In this document: one piece after another, positions 53,071 through 61,824 of the stretch | Layout: every line of letters begins with the position of its first letter | Position numbering within the stretch: the stretch's first letter is position 1 | DNA from: JANYHH01 sp965249745 | GTDB taxonomy: Bacteria > Deinococcota > Deinococci > Deinococcales > JAAFIG01 | Length of the DNA stretch: 64,000 bases | Assembly (NCBI GenBank): GCA_965249745.1 | Contig: OZ252252.1 | Span: forward strand, 1,612,001 to 1,676,000 | Direction of reading: 5' to 3' | The notes under the pieces: generated by a model | The model's input: the letters and a program-made list of their open reading frames with translations, nothing else | What the model was told of the DNA's origin: nothing | The model's database searches: none | Position numbers and translations under genes: made by a program

Positions 53071-53077
53071 AGTCGAA

Positions 53078-53083
53078 ATGCTA
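53078..53083 (-). promoter_or_regulatory. -10 box of the Crp-family gene
   Basis: TAGCAT (minus strand), 7 nt before GTG 53070. It overlaps the ferredoxin stop codon. Confidence 0.5.
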
Positions 53084-53326
53084 CAACCCGAAGTGATCTC
53101 GAGCCTTCTGGATGAAGGGTGTTTGATCGGCGGGGACATCGCTTTGACTGAAGATCGCGCTGGTTGGGCAGACGCTGAAGCACGCGCCGCAATCAATGCA
53201 CTCGTCCGGGTGGATGAAGAACTGATCGTCACCCTCATAGATGCAATCTATTGGGCAGACTTCGACGCACGCGCCGTCCTTGACGCCGATGCAGGGCTGG
53301 GTAATAACCGCGAAAGATTGGCTCAT
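53081..53326 (-). CDS. 7Fe ferredoxin, Thermus type
   Basis: 81 residues. CIGVKDGACVEVCPIDCIYE supplies the first cluster, and ECIDCGACFSVCPTSAI the second (4Fe-4S). The layout matches the small [3Fe-4S][4Fe-4S] ferredoxins of Thermus and related bacteria, an electron carrier in the cytoplasm. It is followed on the same strand by the Crp-family gene. Confidence 0.92.
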   Translation of the reverse strand: MSQSFAVITQPCIGVKDGACVEVCPIDCIYEGDDQFFIHPDECIDCGACFSVCPTSAIFSQSDVPADQTPFIQKARDHFGL

Positions 53327-53456
53327 CGGCTGATAGTCTGCGCCGTTTGGGTCGGCTGCGCCTTGACCAAAGTCAAATCCTGGCTGCGTTTCCGCTCAAA
53401 GATGGCGCAGGGGAGGGGCAAACCGAGAAGCAAACCGACGAATACTCAAAATGCGA

Positions 53457-53485
53457 GCACCCCCTCGAGCCTCTCGGGGGGGTGC
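53457..53485 (-). terminator. Hairpin after the peptide-binding protein gene
   Basis: GCACCCCC (53457-53464) and GGGGGTGC (53478-53485) pair. On the minus strand the stem is followed by TCGCATTTTGAG, a modest T-run, just after the stop at 53500. Confidence 0.6.
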
Positions 53486-53499
53486 CAGATGCGACTGGC

Positions 53500-55251
53500 T
53501 TACTTGTTGTAGATGATGTGGTTCGTGACGTACGCAGGGATGGGCCCGAGGTTGTACACGAAATTGCCGATCTTGTTGCTGACGGCCGCGATATTTGCGG
53601 GCTTGGCGATCATGATGACTGGCAGGTAGCGGGCGTTCAAGAGTTGCCACTCGTCGTAGAGTGCGCCGCGCTTCCCCTGATCCACGATCCTCGAGGCTTC
53701 CTCGAAGATGTCGTAGATGCGCTTCTCCCAGGATTTCATGCCCGTCTTGCTGATCGGCGCTCCCGGCTTGGGGCGCAAAGACGAATGCCAGTAGTACAGG
53801 TCGCCGCCGGGTTGCCAGATGGCTTTCCTGAGCTGCGGGTCGGGTTGATTGCCAAAGCCATAGATGGCCGCCTCGAAATCACCGGCGTTGGCCTTGGCGA
53901 AGGTTGCGGAGGTGCTGAGGATTTGTAGGTTGGCCTTCAAGCCAATTGATTTCAGGTCCGCCTGAATCACCGGGGCGATCAGATGACCGGGGAAGAACGA
54001 GTTGTCGTTCGGGGCGATCAGGCTGAATTCTATATTGCGCCCGCCCGCGAAATTCCGAACGCCATCGCCGTCCGTGTCCTTCAACCCGAGCGCGTCCAAG
54101 CCAGCGTTGGCGGCCTTCAAATCGTAATTCCCCAGGTACTTGCCGGTATCGAAGTACCAGCTCGAGATCGGAGCCACGGGCGTGCCTGGCATCTCGGCCA
54201 GTCCGTTGAAGATGTCGTCTATGATGCGCTTGCGGTTCACGGCTGGTTGGACAGCCTGACGGAAGCTGTCGTTGCTGAAGAGGCGCGCCAAGTCAGCGTC
54301 CTTGGCATCAAAGTTGAACGACAGGTGCGGCGGACTGCCGAACAGTGCGGCGGCGCGGATGACCTTGAACGGCGCTCCGGCGACCTCGGCGGCTTTCAAG
54401 TCCGGGAACAGCGCCCCGGTGATGTTCAACGCGTCCAGCGTGCCAGCTTTCAGTTGCGCGATCTGTGCGTTGGCGTCCTTCACGATCAGATACTCGAGTT
54501 TATCCAGGTACGGCAGCTTGTTACCGAAGCTGTCGGACTTCCAGTACGCGGCATTTTTAGCGAGTGTCACCTTCTGATCCGGGGTGTACGACGCAAACTT
54601 GAACGGTCCCGTGCCCACGATGTCCGCCAGGTTGCTGCCCGTGCCCCAAGCGTTGTTGATGTCACTCGGCTTCGCGCCGCCCTCCACGGTGAATTTGAGG
54701 AGTTTGTGCTTCGGCATGATGAAGACTCGCAACTGTTGCAGGATCGCACCCGAGGTGGACGGCATAATCATCTTGACCGTGGATGCGTCCACCTTCTCAA
54801 ATTTGGTGTTCGGCGGAAATCCGGCTGCGCTGTTGCCCTTGGCTTCCGGGTTCAGGATGATATTGGAAAAGGTGAACACCACGTCGTCAGCGGTAAAATC
54901 CGTGCCGTCGTGCCACTTCACGCCCTTACGGAGCTTGAAGGTGTAGGTCTTCCCGTCATCAGAAACCGTCCAGGACTGCGCTAGGTTCGGTTCCATCTTG
55001 TAAGTCTCGAGGTTGTACTCCACCAGACCCTCGAAGACGTTCCCCAGCACGGTGTAGGCGTTGTTGTCGGTGATGCCGTAGTAGTTGAAACTGCCCGGTG
55101 CGGCAGGCAGGGAGAGCGTGTAGCTCCCGCCGTACTTTCCGGACACTAACCCTAACTTCGGTGTGGCCGTCAGGCGCGGCTCGCCTTTCGGGTCGGCCGC
55201 CAACGCCATCCCGGACGCCAGCAAGGCCAGTGCGATCAGACTTCGTTTCAT
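53500..55251 (-). CDS. ABC transporter substrate-binding protein, family 5 (peptide)
   Basis: 583 residues from the ATG at 55251 (AAGGGG upstream). Signal peptide MKRSLIALALLASGMALA. Family 5 features are LAQSWTVSDDGKTYTFKLRK-GVKWHDGTDFTADDVVF and the DSFRQAVQPAVNRKRIIDDI block, with Y-residues typical of the C-terminal lobe. Like the one at 14351 it stands alone without permease genes. Substrate probably a peptide. Confidence 0.92.
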   Translation of the reverse strand: MKRSLIALALLASGMALAADPKGEPRLTATPKLGLVSGKYGGSYTLSLPAAPGSFNYYGITDNNAYTVLGNVFEGLVEYNLETYKMEPNLAQSWTVSDDGKTYTFKLRKGVKWHDGTDFTADDVVFTFSNIILNPEAKGNSAAGFPPNTKFEKVDASTVKMIMPSTSGAILQQLRVFIMPKHKLLKFTVEGGAKPSDINNAWGTGSNLADIVGTGPFKFASYTPDQKVTLAKNAAYWKSDSFGNKLPYLDKLEYLIVKDANAQIAQLKAGTLDALNITGALFPDLKAAEVAGAPFKVIRAAALFGSPPHLSFNFDAKDADLARLFSNDSFRQAVQPAVNRKRIIDDIFNGLAEMPGTPVAPISSWYFDTGKYLGNYDLKAANAGLDALGLKDTDGDGVRNFAGGRNIEFSLIAPNDNSFFPGHLIAPVIQADLKSIGLKANLQILSTSATFAKANAGDFEAAIYGFGNQPDPQLRKAIWQPGGDLYYWHSSLRPKPGAPISKTGMKSWEKRIYDIFEEASRIVDQGKRGALYDEWQLLNARYLPVIMIAKPANIAAVSNKIGNFVYNLGPIPAYVTNHIIYNK

Positions 55252-55407
55252 CTCTTCACCCCTTTTGAATTTTTGATGCAGGGGCATTCTAACCAAATCG
55301 TGAGTCAACCCGTTATCGTTACCGTCCGAGCGAGTGCAAGGTTCGGCGGCTCGAGCTTGGTAGCTACGTCCGTGCTGCGTGGCCCAGGCAACGGTTCGCC
55401 CTGAATC

Positions 55408-55866
55408 TCAGGGTGAACCACGTCGCGTCATCAGCCATGTCATTCCCGCCACCACCAGAATGATCGGCGCAACTAAAATTGGCAACAGAACTGAGGTCCG
55501 TAGATAGTTGACTGCGGCTGGAGGCATCACCAGATCGAGTGTTGAGTTCGGGGTGTAGCCAATGATCTTCACCCGAGTGCTTTCTTCTGGAAAGGTCGCA
55601 TCCACAATCTCGAGGCTGAGTGGAACGGCCCCTGGTCCTGGGGCCGTGTACTGACCCGTATCAACTTCGGTGAAGCGAACGATTTCTCGGTTACCGATCC
55701 GGTACTTGAGCTTCACCCCGGTCACGGGTTGACCGTCAGGAAAACGAAGTTGTGCCAACATCACGCCACGCTGCTGTGTGATGTTCAACCGCAGTTCGCT
55801 CGAGTGCGCTAGAGCGGTTGAAGCAGTCAACAGGACCAGAGCGGCCCAGATCCAGCCGAAATTCAT
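55408..55866 (-). CDS. Membrane-anchored CopC/YtkA-like protein, third gene of operon
   Basis: 152 residues from the ATG at 55866 (ATGA overlap with the upstream stop). Signal NFGWIWAALVLLTASTALAH, then a beta domain (LNITQQRGVMLAQLRFPDGQ, YRIGNREIVRFTEVDTGQY) and a C-terminal helix (ILVAPIILVVAGMTWLM). The domain start at His after signal cleavage resembles copper-site beginnings in CopC-like proteins, but no full set of ligands is visible. Confidence 0.6.
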   Translation of the reverse strand: MNFGWIWAALVLLTASTALAHSSELRLNITQQRGVMLAQLRFPDGQPVTGVKLKYRIGNREIVRFTEVDTGQYTAPGPGAVPLSLEIVDATFPEESTRVKIIGYTPNSTLDLVMPPAAVNYLRTSVLLPILVAPIILVVAGMTWLMTRRGSP

Positions 55867-56372
55867 GCGATGGAATTGACGGATGTCCGTGAGGCGCGGA
55901 CCACCACAAATCCAACGATCACGAAGGAGGGGATCAGTCCGATCAGCCAACCGAACCAAACCGGAATCGTTGGTGGGGTGGCTGCTAGCACGGGCGCGTT
56001 GCCGCTCCCCGTGCCTCGAGACCCGTTGGCGTAGATGTCCAGAACCCAGAGTCCGCGCACGGGCAGGTTAACCGTGCCAAGGACGACTGATTGGTTTTCA
56101 GGGTCGCGGCGCAGGCTGGCGCGAACCGGAACGGCGTCAACGCTCGTTCCTGGCACAGCTCGCGCACGAAGTTCGACATCCATGAGGGGAGCATTCTCGC
56201 CGCGCAGTCGAAAGCGGAGCGCCTTGCCGCCCTGCACTTCGTTCAGGTACTCGACGCGCAGCAAATACGGTCCTGCCCGCACCGATGCGCTTGGCAGTGC
56301 CGTCTCAGCCAATCCGGTGCCGAGCATCAGAGCGCAGATCAAACCGACGAATACGACCGCGCGCCGCCTCAC
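55863..56372 (-). CDS. Membrane-anchored FixH/CopC-like protein, second gene of operon
   Basis: 169 residues from a GTG at 56372 (GTGA overlap). Signal (VVFVGLICALMLGTGLAETA), a beta domain with SVRAGPYLLRVEYLNEVQGG, VELRARAVPGTSVDAVPVRA and LPVRGLWVLDIYANGS, and a C-terminal membrane helix (GWLIGLIPSFVIVGFVVVRA). It resembles FixH/YtkA-type periplasmic domains. Role unknown. Confidence 0.6.
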   Translation of the reverse strand: MRRRAVVFVGLICALMLGTGLAETALPSASVRAGPYLLRVEYLNEVQGGKALRFRLRGENAPLMDVELRARAVPGTSVDAVPVRASLRRDPENQSVVLGTVNLPVRGLWVLDIYANGSRGTGSGNAPVLAATPPTIPVWFGWLIGLIPSFVIVGFVVVRASRTSVNSIA

Positions 56373-57514
56373 CCTCGAGCCTCCTTGAAGCCGCGCGCCA
56401 ACACCACGGCGATCAGGCTACCCAGGATCGCGGCAATCACTGTCAACGGTAGACTGCTCACGAGGGCTGCGTTCAAATCCAATTCCGGGAAGAGCGTGGG
56501 TAACCTCGAGCTGACCGCCCAGGGGCGGCTCAAGAGGGCGGCTGCGAGGCTAGCGACGACACTGCCAGCGAAGATCACAGACCGGGCCCCGGTGTTGCGG
56601 CCTCGAGTGGCCCAGATCGTGGCATCTATCAGCACAGCGGCCACCAGAATGGCGATTGGTACCACGAAGGTCGCCACTACGAAGCTCGGCCCGCCCGGTC
56701 GGTACTCGAGTCCCTGCGCAGTCACCAGCGCAGCCGTGGCCCACGGAACGAATCCTTCCCCGATCTGACGCATCGCCAGCACGCCGAGCGCCATGATCGT
56801 GGCGGCACCAGGGGCACCCGAAACGAGCGCCAAGCTGTACACGCCCAGCGGAACCGTCAAAGCAATCAAGATCGGGTAGGTCAAGAACGATTGCCCGAAC
56901 AGATGGAGGATACCGTCGCTGTCCACGGACGGCGGGAGCAGCAGGAAAAGCGTTCCCAGCGTCAACCCAATTGAGAACGCGAACAGCACTCCAAACGTCG
57001 TTCGCGCCACGCCACCCGCGCGATTGCGTTCCGAGATCAGGCTGTACGCCAGGCCCAGACCGCCGAGAATCATGCCGCTGATAATCATCACGTGGAACGG
57101 TGCCCAGAGTGTGACATCAATGCCGTACAACGAATGCCAGTAATCGTCCAGGGGAAAGGCAATCGTCGAAAAAAGGGCACCGAAGCCACTCAGGGCAAAA
57201 CCGACACTCGAGCGGAACAGGCCAAACATTCGACTCGAGCGTCCTTGGAGAGAGCTAGGATTGCGTTGCGCCTGCCAGGTTTCCAGTACGATCCAAGTGA
57301 GACTCGCCAGTCCGATCAACGAGATCCCAGCCAGCATCATCAGGTGCGGTGGTGTCAGCACACGATCACGGCCGACGCTGGCGTGCCATTGAATGTCCCA
57401 ATACGTTCCGATTAAAAATAGGCTCAGGGCGAAAGCGACGAGCAGCGCATTGACCAATCGCTGCCGTTGCAGCGCGTCAAAAATGCTGACGGCGACCGGC
57501 TGGGTTCTGACCAT
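56369..57514 (-). CDS. Ten-helix membrane protein with duplicated D/W/H motif, first gene of operon
   Basis: 381 residues behind a strong AGGAGGT site. About ten hydrophobic helices. Two similar loops stand out: TYWDIQWHASVGRDRVLTPP-H and PLDDYWHSLYGIDVTLWAPF-H, each with D-x-x-W/Y-H, a nearby Asp and P-x/F-H. This looks like an internal duplication with metal or haem ligands. I do not recognise a named family. It leads a tight operon of three membrane proteins. Confidence 0.65.
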   Translation of the reverse strand: MVRTQPVAVSIFDALQRQRLVNALLVAFALSLFLIGTYWDIQWHASVGRDRVLTPPHLMMLAGISLIGLASLTWIVLETWQAQRNPSSLQGRSSRMFGLFRSSVGFALSGFGALFSTIAFPLDDYWHSLYGIDVTLWAPFHVMIISGMILGGLGLAYSLISERNRAGGVARTTFGVLFAFSIGLTLGTLFLLLPPSVDSDGILHLFGQSFLTYPILIALTVPLGVYSLALVSGAPGAATIMALGVLAMRQIGEGFVPWATAALVTAQGLEYRPGGPSFVVATFVVPIAILVAAVLIDATIWATRGRNTGARSVIFAGSVVASLAAALLSRPWAVSSRLPTLFPELDLNAALVSSLPLTVIAAILGSLIAVVLARGFKEARG

Positions 57515-57587
57515 AGCTACCTCCTAGCGCCTCGGTTTGGTTTCGTGCGAGGCTGTTCGATTCTGGTTAAAACTGTTCGGACTCGAG

Positions 57588-58016
57588 TTAGCTGGCGCTT
57601 CTTGGCGTGGCGGTAACAGCAATCCCAAGTTGCTCGAGGGTACCGAGACGATCAATTAAGGTCCAGTCCTCGATCACTTGGTCGTGTTGGAATGTCCACT
57701 CGACGCAGATCATCGTTTTGACGGTTTTGCCGGTCGCGGGGATGCCGTTGAACACGCCCTGATGTGTTCCCTGAGCAGTCCAGCGAATAAAAATCCTGTC
57801 TCCATCTTCCAAGATCGTTTCGATCACGGCCCGCATGTCCGGGAAGGCGACTCGGTAGGCCTGAACACGTCGCTTAGGCCCTTCGGGTCCCTGGGTCTGA
57901 GAGTTAAAGCGGGCCGCTGGCGCAAATAACTGATCCGCCAGATCGGTTTGACCCTGGTTGTACGCCTCTTCAAACCAGCGTCTGGCGTTCGCTTTTCTGG
58001 AAGAGCGTTAGGTCAT
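57588..58016 (-). pseudogene. SnoaL-like ester cyclase with a stop at codon 3
   Basis: The frame reads an ATG at 58016 (overlapping the SDR stop as ATGA), ACC, then TAA, and afterwards stays open to 57588 and encodes a typical SnoaL-like polyketide/ester cyclase: RRWFEEAYNQGQTDLADQLF, AYRVAFPDMRAVIETILEDG, and RIFIRWTAQGTHQGVFNGIP-ATGKTV. No in-frame ATG or GTG restores a full-length start; ATG 57836 would cut off about 60 residues. Nonsense mutation, sequencing error or downstream initiation are possible. Confidence 0.6.
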
Positions 58017-58930
58017 TGCGCCCCCAGCAATTGAGTCGAAGCTACGGCGGGCGCGGCTGGTGCCAGTCCAGTCAACTGCTCTGAAACCCGCCAGAGTTGT
58101 TCGCGCAGCTTAGGGTCAGTGGCAGCCGTGGGCAGTCGGGTCACTCTCTGGTTGCCGCTGTAAAACATGCCGGTCACATCCTTGACTGCCTCGCTCGAGG
58201 CGAGGTAAATGGAGTTCTGTGCGCCCGCACTGGCGGTTTTTCGGAGCGGCAACCAATTGCCAACACGGTTCACGATGCCCAGCAAACCGTGGCTACTCCC
58301 CATGGTGCGCGTCATGGGTGTTTCGGTCCAGCCGGGATCGAGCGCATTGACCGTCACCTGTTGCGGCGACTCATTTGCAGCTAGGCTCACGGTGAACATC
58401 AACAGCGCTAATTTGGAACGGGCGTAGGCGCTGGTCATGTCGTAGCCGCGTTCGGATTGCAGATTTTCAAAATCGATTCGTCCCATACTGGCGGCGCTCG
58501 AGGCGACGTTGACGATGCGACTGTTCGGCGTAGTGCGCAAGACTGGCAATAAGAGCTGCGTCAATAAAAACGGCGCGAGGTAGTTGACGGCGAACTGCTG
58601 CTCTAAACCGTCCGCCGTGATCTGACGGGTTTTTGGGGTAATCCCCGCGTTATTGATCAGAACTTGAAGGGCTGACGGTTTTGTTCCCGTTGTGTTGCCA
58701 AGCACGGTGGTTGCTAGGTCTCGCACTTCGTTGAGACTCGAGAGGTCGGCACTCAGTGTTTTGATGTCCGAATTTCCGGTCTCCTGGCTGATTTGAGCCG
58801 CCGCTTGCTCCAAACGGGTTGCGTTTCGGCCCACCAATATCAAACTGAACCCTTGTCGGGCGAGGTCCAACGCGGTGGCCGCTCCGATGCCGCCGGTGGC
58901 TCCTGTGATGAGCGCGGTGCGTTTGTCCAT
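58013..58930 (-). CDS. Short-chain dehydrogenase/reductase
   Basis: 305 residues. Cofactor motif ALITGATGGIGAATALDLAR (T-G-x-x-x-G-I-G), LVGRNATRLE favouring NADP, VLINNAGITPKT (N-N-A-G), catalytic Ser in VNVASSAASMG and Tyr/Lys in SAYARSKLALLMF. AAAGGA precedes the ATG. It lies behind the marR gene on the same strand and shares an operator-like sequence with it. Substrate unknown. Confidence 0.92.
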   Translation of the reverse strand: MDKRTALITGATGGIGAATALDLARQGFSLILVGRNATRLEQAAAQISQETGNSDIKTLSADLSSLNEVRDLATTVLGNTTGTKPSALQVLINNAGITPKTRQITADGLEQQFAVNYLAPFLLTQLLLPVLRTTPNSRIVNVASSAASMGRIDFENLQSERGYDMTSAYARSKLALLMFTVSLAANESPQQVTVNALDPGWTETPMTRTMGSSHGLLGIVNRVGNWLPLRKTASAGAQNSIYLASSEAVKDVTGMFYSGNQRVTRLPTAATDPKLREQLWRVSEQLTGLAPAAPAVASTQLLGAQ

Positions 58931-58978
58931 ACGAATTCCTTTCTTGGACCAGCCGTGACTCGCTTGTTGGCTATTTAA

Positions 58979-58989
58979 TAGCTAGCTAG
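58979..58989. promoter_or_regulatory. Candidate MarR operator before the SDR gene
   Basis: TAGCTAGCTAG, sharing GCTAGCTAG with the site before marR at 59446-59455. It lies between marR and the SDR start, flanked by AT-rich sequence. Confidence 0.5.
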
Positions 58990-59003
58990 TGAAATTGGAC
59001 GTT

Positions 59004-59438
59004 TTATTCATAAAAACTTTCGCTCGAGTCGCCCATGTTGTTAGCGACTCGCTCCAACCAATCTGTGAGCAGCGCGACCTCAGACTTTGAGAACCCCTTG
59101 AAGATTTGCTCCAAATACCCCGCCTCACGCTGTTTCAAGGTGTGACAGAGTGTTAAGCCATTTTTGAGCAGTGAAATCCAGTTCACGCGAGCGTCCTCGG
59201 CGCTCGCCTGGCGTTCGATCAAGTTGTGTTTGACCATGATGTCTACCATTCGTGTCAGCGTGGCTGAGGTGACACCGAGCGCTGATTGCAGTTTGCGCTG
59301 TTCAGTCCGCCCATTTTTCAAAAGGTAAATCAGCACATCCAACTGGGACGATGTCGTACCAAACTGGGCGAGTTGCTCGTCCATGACTTTACGGGTCGCC
59401 TGATAGGCGCGTTTGAGGGCAAAGATAGATGCATCCAT
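59004..59438 (-). CDS. MarR family transcriptional regulator
   Basis: 144 residues. MarR plan: helical N-terminus ALKRAYQATRKVMDEQLAQF, winged helix with LQSALGVTSATLTRMVDIMV-KHNLIERQASAEDARVNWI, and a C-terminal dimer helix. It is followed by the SDR gene. MarR proteins repress their own operon until an aromatic or oxidising ligand binds. Confidence 0.9.
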   Translation of the reverse strand: MDASIFALKRAYQATRKVMDEQLAQFGTTSSQLDVLIYLLKNGRTEQRKLQSALGVTSATLTRMVDIMVKHNLIERQASAEDARVNWISLLKNGLTLCHTLKQREAGYLEQIFKGFSKSEVALLTDWLERVANNMGDSSESFYE

Positions 59439-59445
59439 AGGATTC

Positions 59446-59455
59446 GCTAGCTAGC
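59446..59455. promoter_or_regulatory. Candidate MarR operator before marR
   Basis: GCTAGCTAGC, a perfect palindrome, 8 bp upstream of the marR ATG and downstream of a TATTCT box. It matches the site at 58979-58989. Confidence 0.5.
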
Positions 59456-59568
59456 CACTAAAGAATAGGTCTCGAATGGCATCGTGTCAAGCCTGGCACA
59501 GTCAAGCATCCAATCCGCAAGGCACCAACTCGAGATCTGCTGTGGTTTCAACCACGCGCCCCCTCGAG

Positions 59569-59618
59569 TCCTGCCCACACCTGACGGTGCTGGTGAGTAC
59601 CGTCAGGTGTGGGCAGGA
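59569..59618. repeat. Perfect 20-bp inverted repeat
   Basis: TCCTGCCCACACCTGACGGT (59569-59588) and its exact reverse complement (59599-59618) flank the 10-nt loop GCTGGTGAGT. Neither side is followed by a T-run. It lies between divergent marR and the PD40 protein gene, 75 bp before the latter. Confidence 0.85.
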
Positions 59619-59693
59619 GAGTTCACTGGACGAGTTTTGAAAGGCGATGAGGAGGCTACACACGGCCCGCCACCCGACTAGACTGACCTGAGA

Positions 59694-60554
59694 ATGAAAA
59701 CACTCGTGATGATGGTGTTCCTGGCCTGCGTCTCTTGTCAGGATGCGACAAATCAGTCCAATCCGCACCTGCGTGAAGTCGTGATTTCTGGCTACACCGG
59801 GAGTGCGATGGAACCGTTCGTCAGCCGCGACGGGCGCTATCTCTTGTTCAACAATTCCAACGATCCGGCCACGAACACTGATATCTTCTACGCCCGACTG
59901 AGCGATCCGTTCACTTCGCGCTACAGCGGACCCGTCAGGGGCATTAACACCGCCGCGCTCGAGGGAACGCCGACGATGGATCGCAGTGACAAGTTGTATT
60001 TCGTCTCGACTCGCAGTTACGACACCACGTCTTGCACGATCCACGCGGCGCAGTTCAGGGACGGCGCCGCGACGAGCATCCAACTTGTAGATTCAATCTG
60101 TCGTCACGAACCGGGCGTCGTGAACTTCGACGTGGATATTGATGCTGCCGGGACGACGATGATCTATGTGGATAGCCGCTTTGGAGCGGATCGTCAACCG
60201 CAGACGGCCGACCTCGAGTTGGCCGAGTGGCAGGGCGGGCGGTTCGTTCGCAGCCCGACGGGTGCGAGCGTTCTCGCGGCCGTTAACTCAGATGCGCTCG
60301 AGTACGCGCCCGCGCTTTCTAAAGACGGGTTGACGCTGTGGTTCACGCGGGCGACTCTGACTCCAAGCCTGGAACCACCGCAAATCTGGCGCGCCCGCCG
60401 TGAGGCGCGAACGCAACCGTTTGCCAACCCAGTGCGGCTCGAGGGGCTGGGCGATTTCGTCGAAGGGCCCGCACTCAGCCCGGACGAGAACTGGCTGTAC
60501 TTCCACCGCAGAGTCGGGTCTAGCTTTCACATTTTTGCCGTGTCAGTGGGCTGA
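59694..60554 (+). CDS. PD40/TolB-like beta-propeller protein
   Basis: 286 residues with a short lipoprotein-like signal (TLVMMVFLACVSCQD). PD40-type blades are seen in EPFVSRDGRYLLFNNSNDPA, GTPTMDRSDKLYFVSTRSYD, YAPALSKDGLTLWFTRATL and GPALSPDENWLYFHRRVG. Such propellers usually bind proteins or ligands in the periplasm. TAGACT lies 9 nt before the ATG. The stable hairpin at 59569 is just upstream. Confidence 0.8.
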   Translation: MKTLVMMVFLACVSCQDATNQSNPHLREVVISGYTGSAMEPFVSRDGRYLLFNNSNDPATNTDIFYARLSDPFTSRYSGPVRGINTAALEGTPTMDRSDKLYFVSTRSYDTTSCTIHAAQFRDGAATSIQLVDSICRHEPGVVNFDVDIDAAGTTMIYVDSRFGADRQPQTADLELAEWQGGRFVRSPTGASVLAAVNSDALEYAPALSKDGLTLWFTRATLTPSLEPPQIWRARREARTQPFANPVRLEGLGDFVEGPALSPDENWLYFHRRVGSSFHIFAVSVG

Positions 60555-60654
60555 CTCGTGGTTCGGGCTTCAGCTTGATCGCGGCTATTTCTATACCTCG
60601 CGTTTCGCTGGCTGCACGATAACGGTGCTCGCCGCGTTATCCTGGGCGACACCC

Positions 60655-61824
60655 ATGCGCCCCCTCGCCGCTCGAGTCCTCGATCTCGCCCCGAACGCTT
60701 TCTCCGCTATGACGGTCTTGGCGCAACAACACGGGGCCGTCAACCTAGGGCAGGGCTTCCCGGATTTTGCGCCGCCCGCCTTCGTTCTGGAAGCCGCCCA
60801 AGCCGCCTTTCGGGGCGGCTGGCATCAGTACGCCCCACCTCGAGGCATCCTGCGTTTGCAACTGGCGATCGCCGCCACCTTGACACCGACGCTGGGGTAC
60901 CTGCCGGACGCTGTGGAAGAGGTCACGGTCACGGTCGGCGCGACCCAGGCGCTTCACGCCGCCCTGCAAACGATCGTGGACCCCGGCGATGAGGTCATCA
61001 TCCTGGAACCGCGCTTCGATTCGTACACGCCGCAAGTCCTGCTCTGCGACGGTCTACCCGTTCACATCAGCTTGGATGTCGTGGACGGGGGCTGGTTGTT
61101 GGACATGGCGAAACTGCGTGCCGCCGTGACCCAGAAAACGAAAGCCATCATCCTCAACACGCCGCATAACCCGACCGGCAAGGTTTTTTCCAGGCTCGAG
61201 TTAGAACAGATCGCCGCGATTGCCGAGGAATTTGACCTCTGGGTGATCGCCGACGAGGTGTACGACCGCCTGGCGTTCGACGCGCCGCACGTTTCCATCG
61301 CCAGCCTGCCCGGAATGCGCGAACGCACCGTTACAATCGGGAGCGCTGGGAAAATCTTCAGCGTCACCGGCTGGCGGATCGGTTGGACGGTCGCGCCGCC
61401 GGAGTTCAGCGCCGCCCTGCGCGGCGCACACCAATGGGTTCCGTTCAGTGCCACCGTCCCAGTTCAAGAAGCCGTGGCGGTCGCCTTGGAGACGGCGGGC
61501 GGCAATGGCTACTACGAGGCGCTGAACGCGCAGTTCAGGACCGCCAGGGATTTCTTCGTACCTGCATTGCAACGCGCTGGGTTCGACGTGCTCATCCCCG
61601 AGGGCGGGTACTTCATCATCGCAGATACGACCGCCCTCTCTGACGACGTGCTCGAGTTTTCCAAGCGCTTAGTGACCGAGATCGGTGTGGCCGCCATGCC
61701 CGTGCCGCTGTTCCACGACCCCAGCACGCGATCCGGCGCGTTGCAGGGTCTCCGGTTCGCCTTCTGCAAAAAGCTCGAGACCCTGCGAGCGGCTGCGGAA
61801 CGCCTGGAAAAGATGAGGCCTTAG
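60655..61824 (+). CDS. Class I/II pyridoxal-phosphate aminotransferase
   Basis: 389 residues from the ATG at 60655. Blocks are FSAMTVLAQQHGAVNLGQGF, VTVTVGATQALHAALQTIVD, ILNTPHNPTGKVFS (N-P-x-G), IADEVYDRLAF (Asp and Tyr for the cofactor) and SAGKIFSVTGWRIGW with the Schiff-base Lys. Closest in style to methionine/kynurenine (glutamine) aminotransferases. Substrate inferred only. Confidence 0.88.
   Translation: MRPLAARVLDLAPNAFSAMTVLAQQHGAVNLGQGFPDFAPPAFVLEAAQAAFRGGWHQYAPPRGILRLQLAIAATLTPTLGYLPDAVEEVTVTVGATQALHAALQTIVDPGDEVIILEPRFDSYTPQVLLCDGLPVHISLDVVDGGWLLDMAKLRAAVTQKTKAIILNTPHNPTGKVFSRLELEQIAAIAEEFDLWVIADEVYDRLAFDAPHVSIASLPGMRERTVTIGSAGKIFSVTGWRIGWTVAPPEFSAALRGAHQWVPFSATVPVQEAVAVALETAGGNGYYEALNAQFRTARDFFVPALQRAGFDVLIPEGGYFIIADTTALSDDVLEFSKRLVTEIGVAAMPVPLFHDPSTRSGALQGLRFAFCKKLETLRAAAERLEKMRP

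Noticed and set aside
59569..59618. Intrinsic terminator
   Set aside because: No T-run on either strand, and it lies between divergent genes where no transcript ends.
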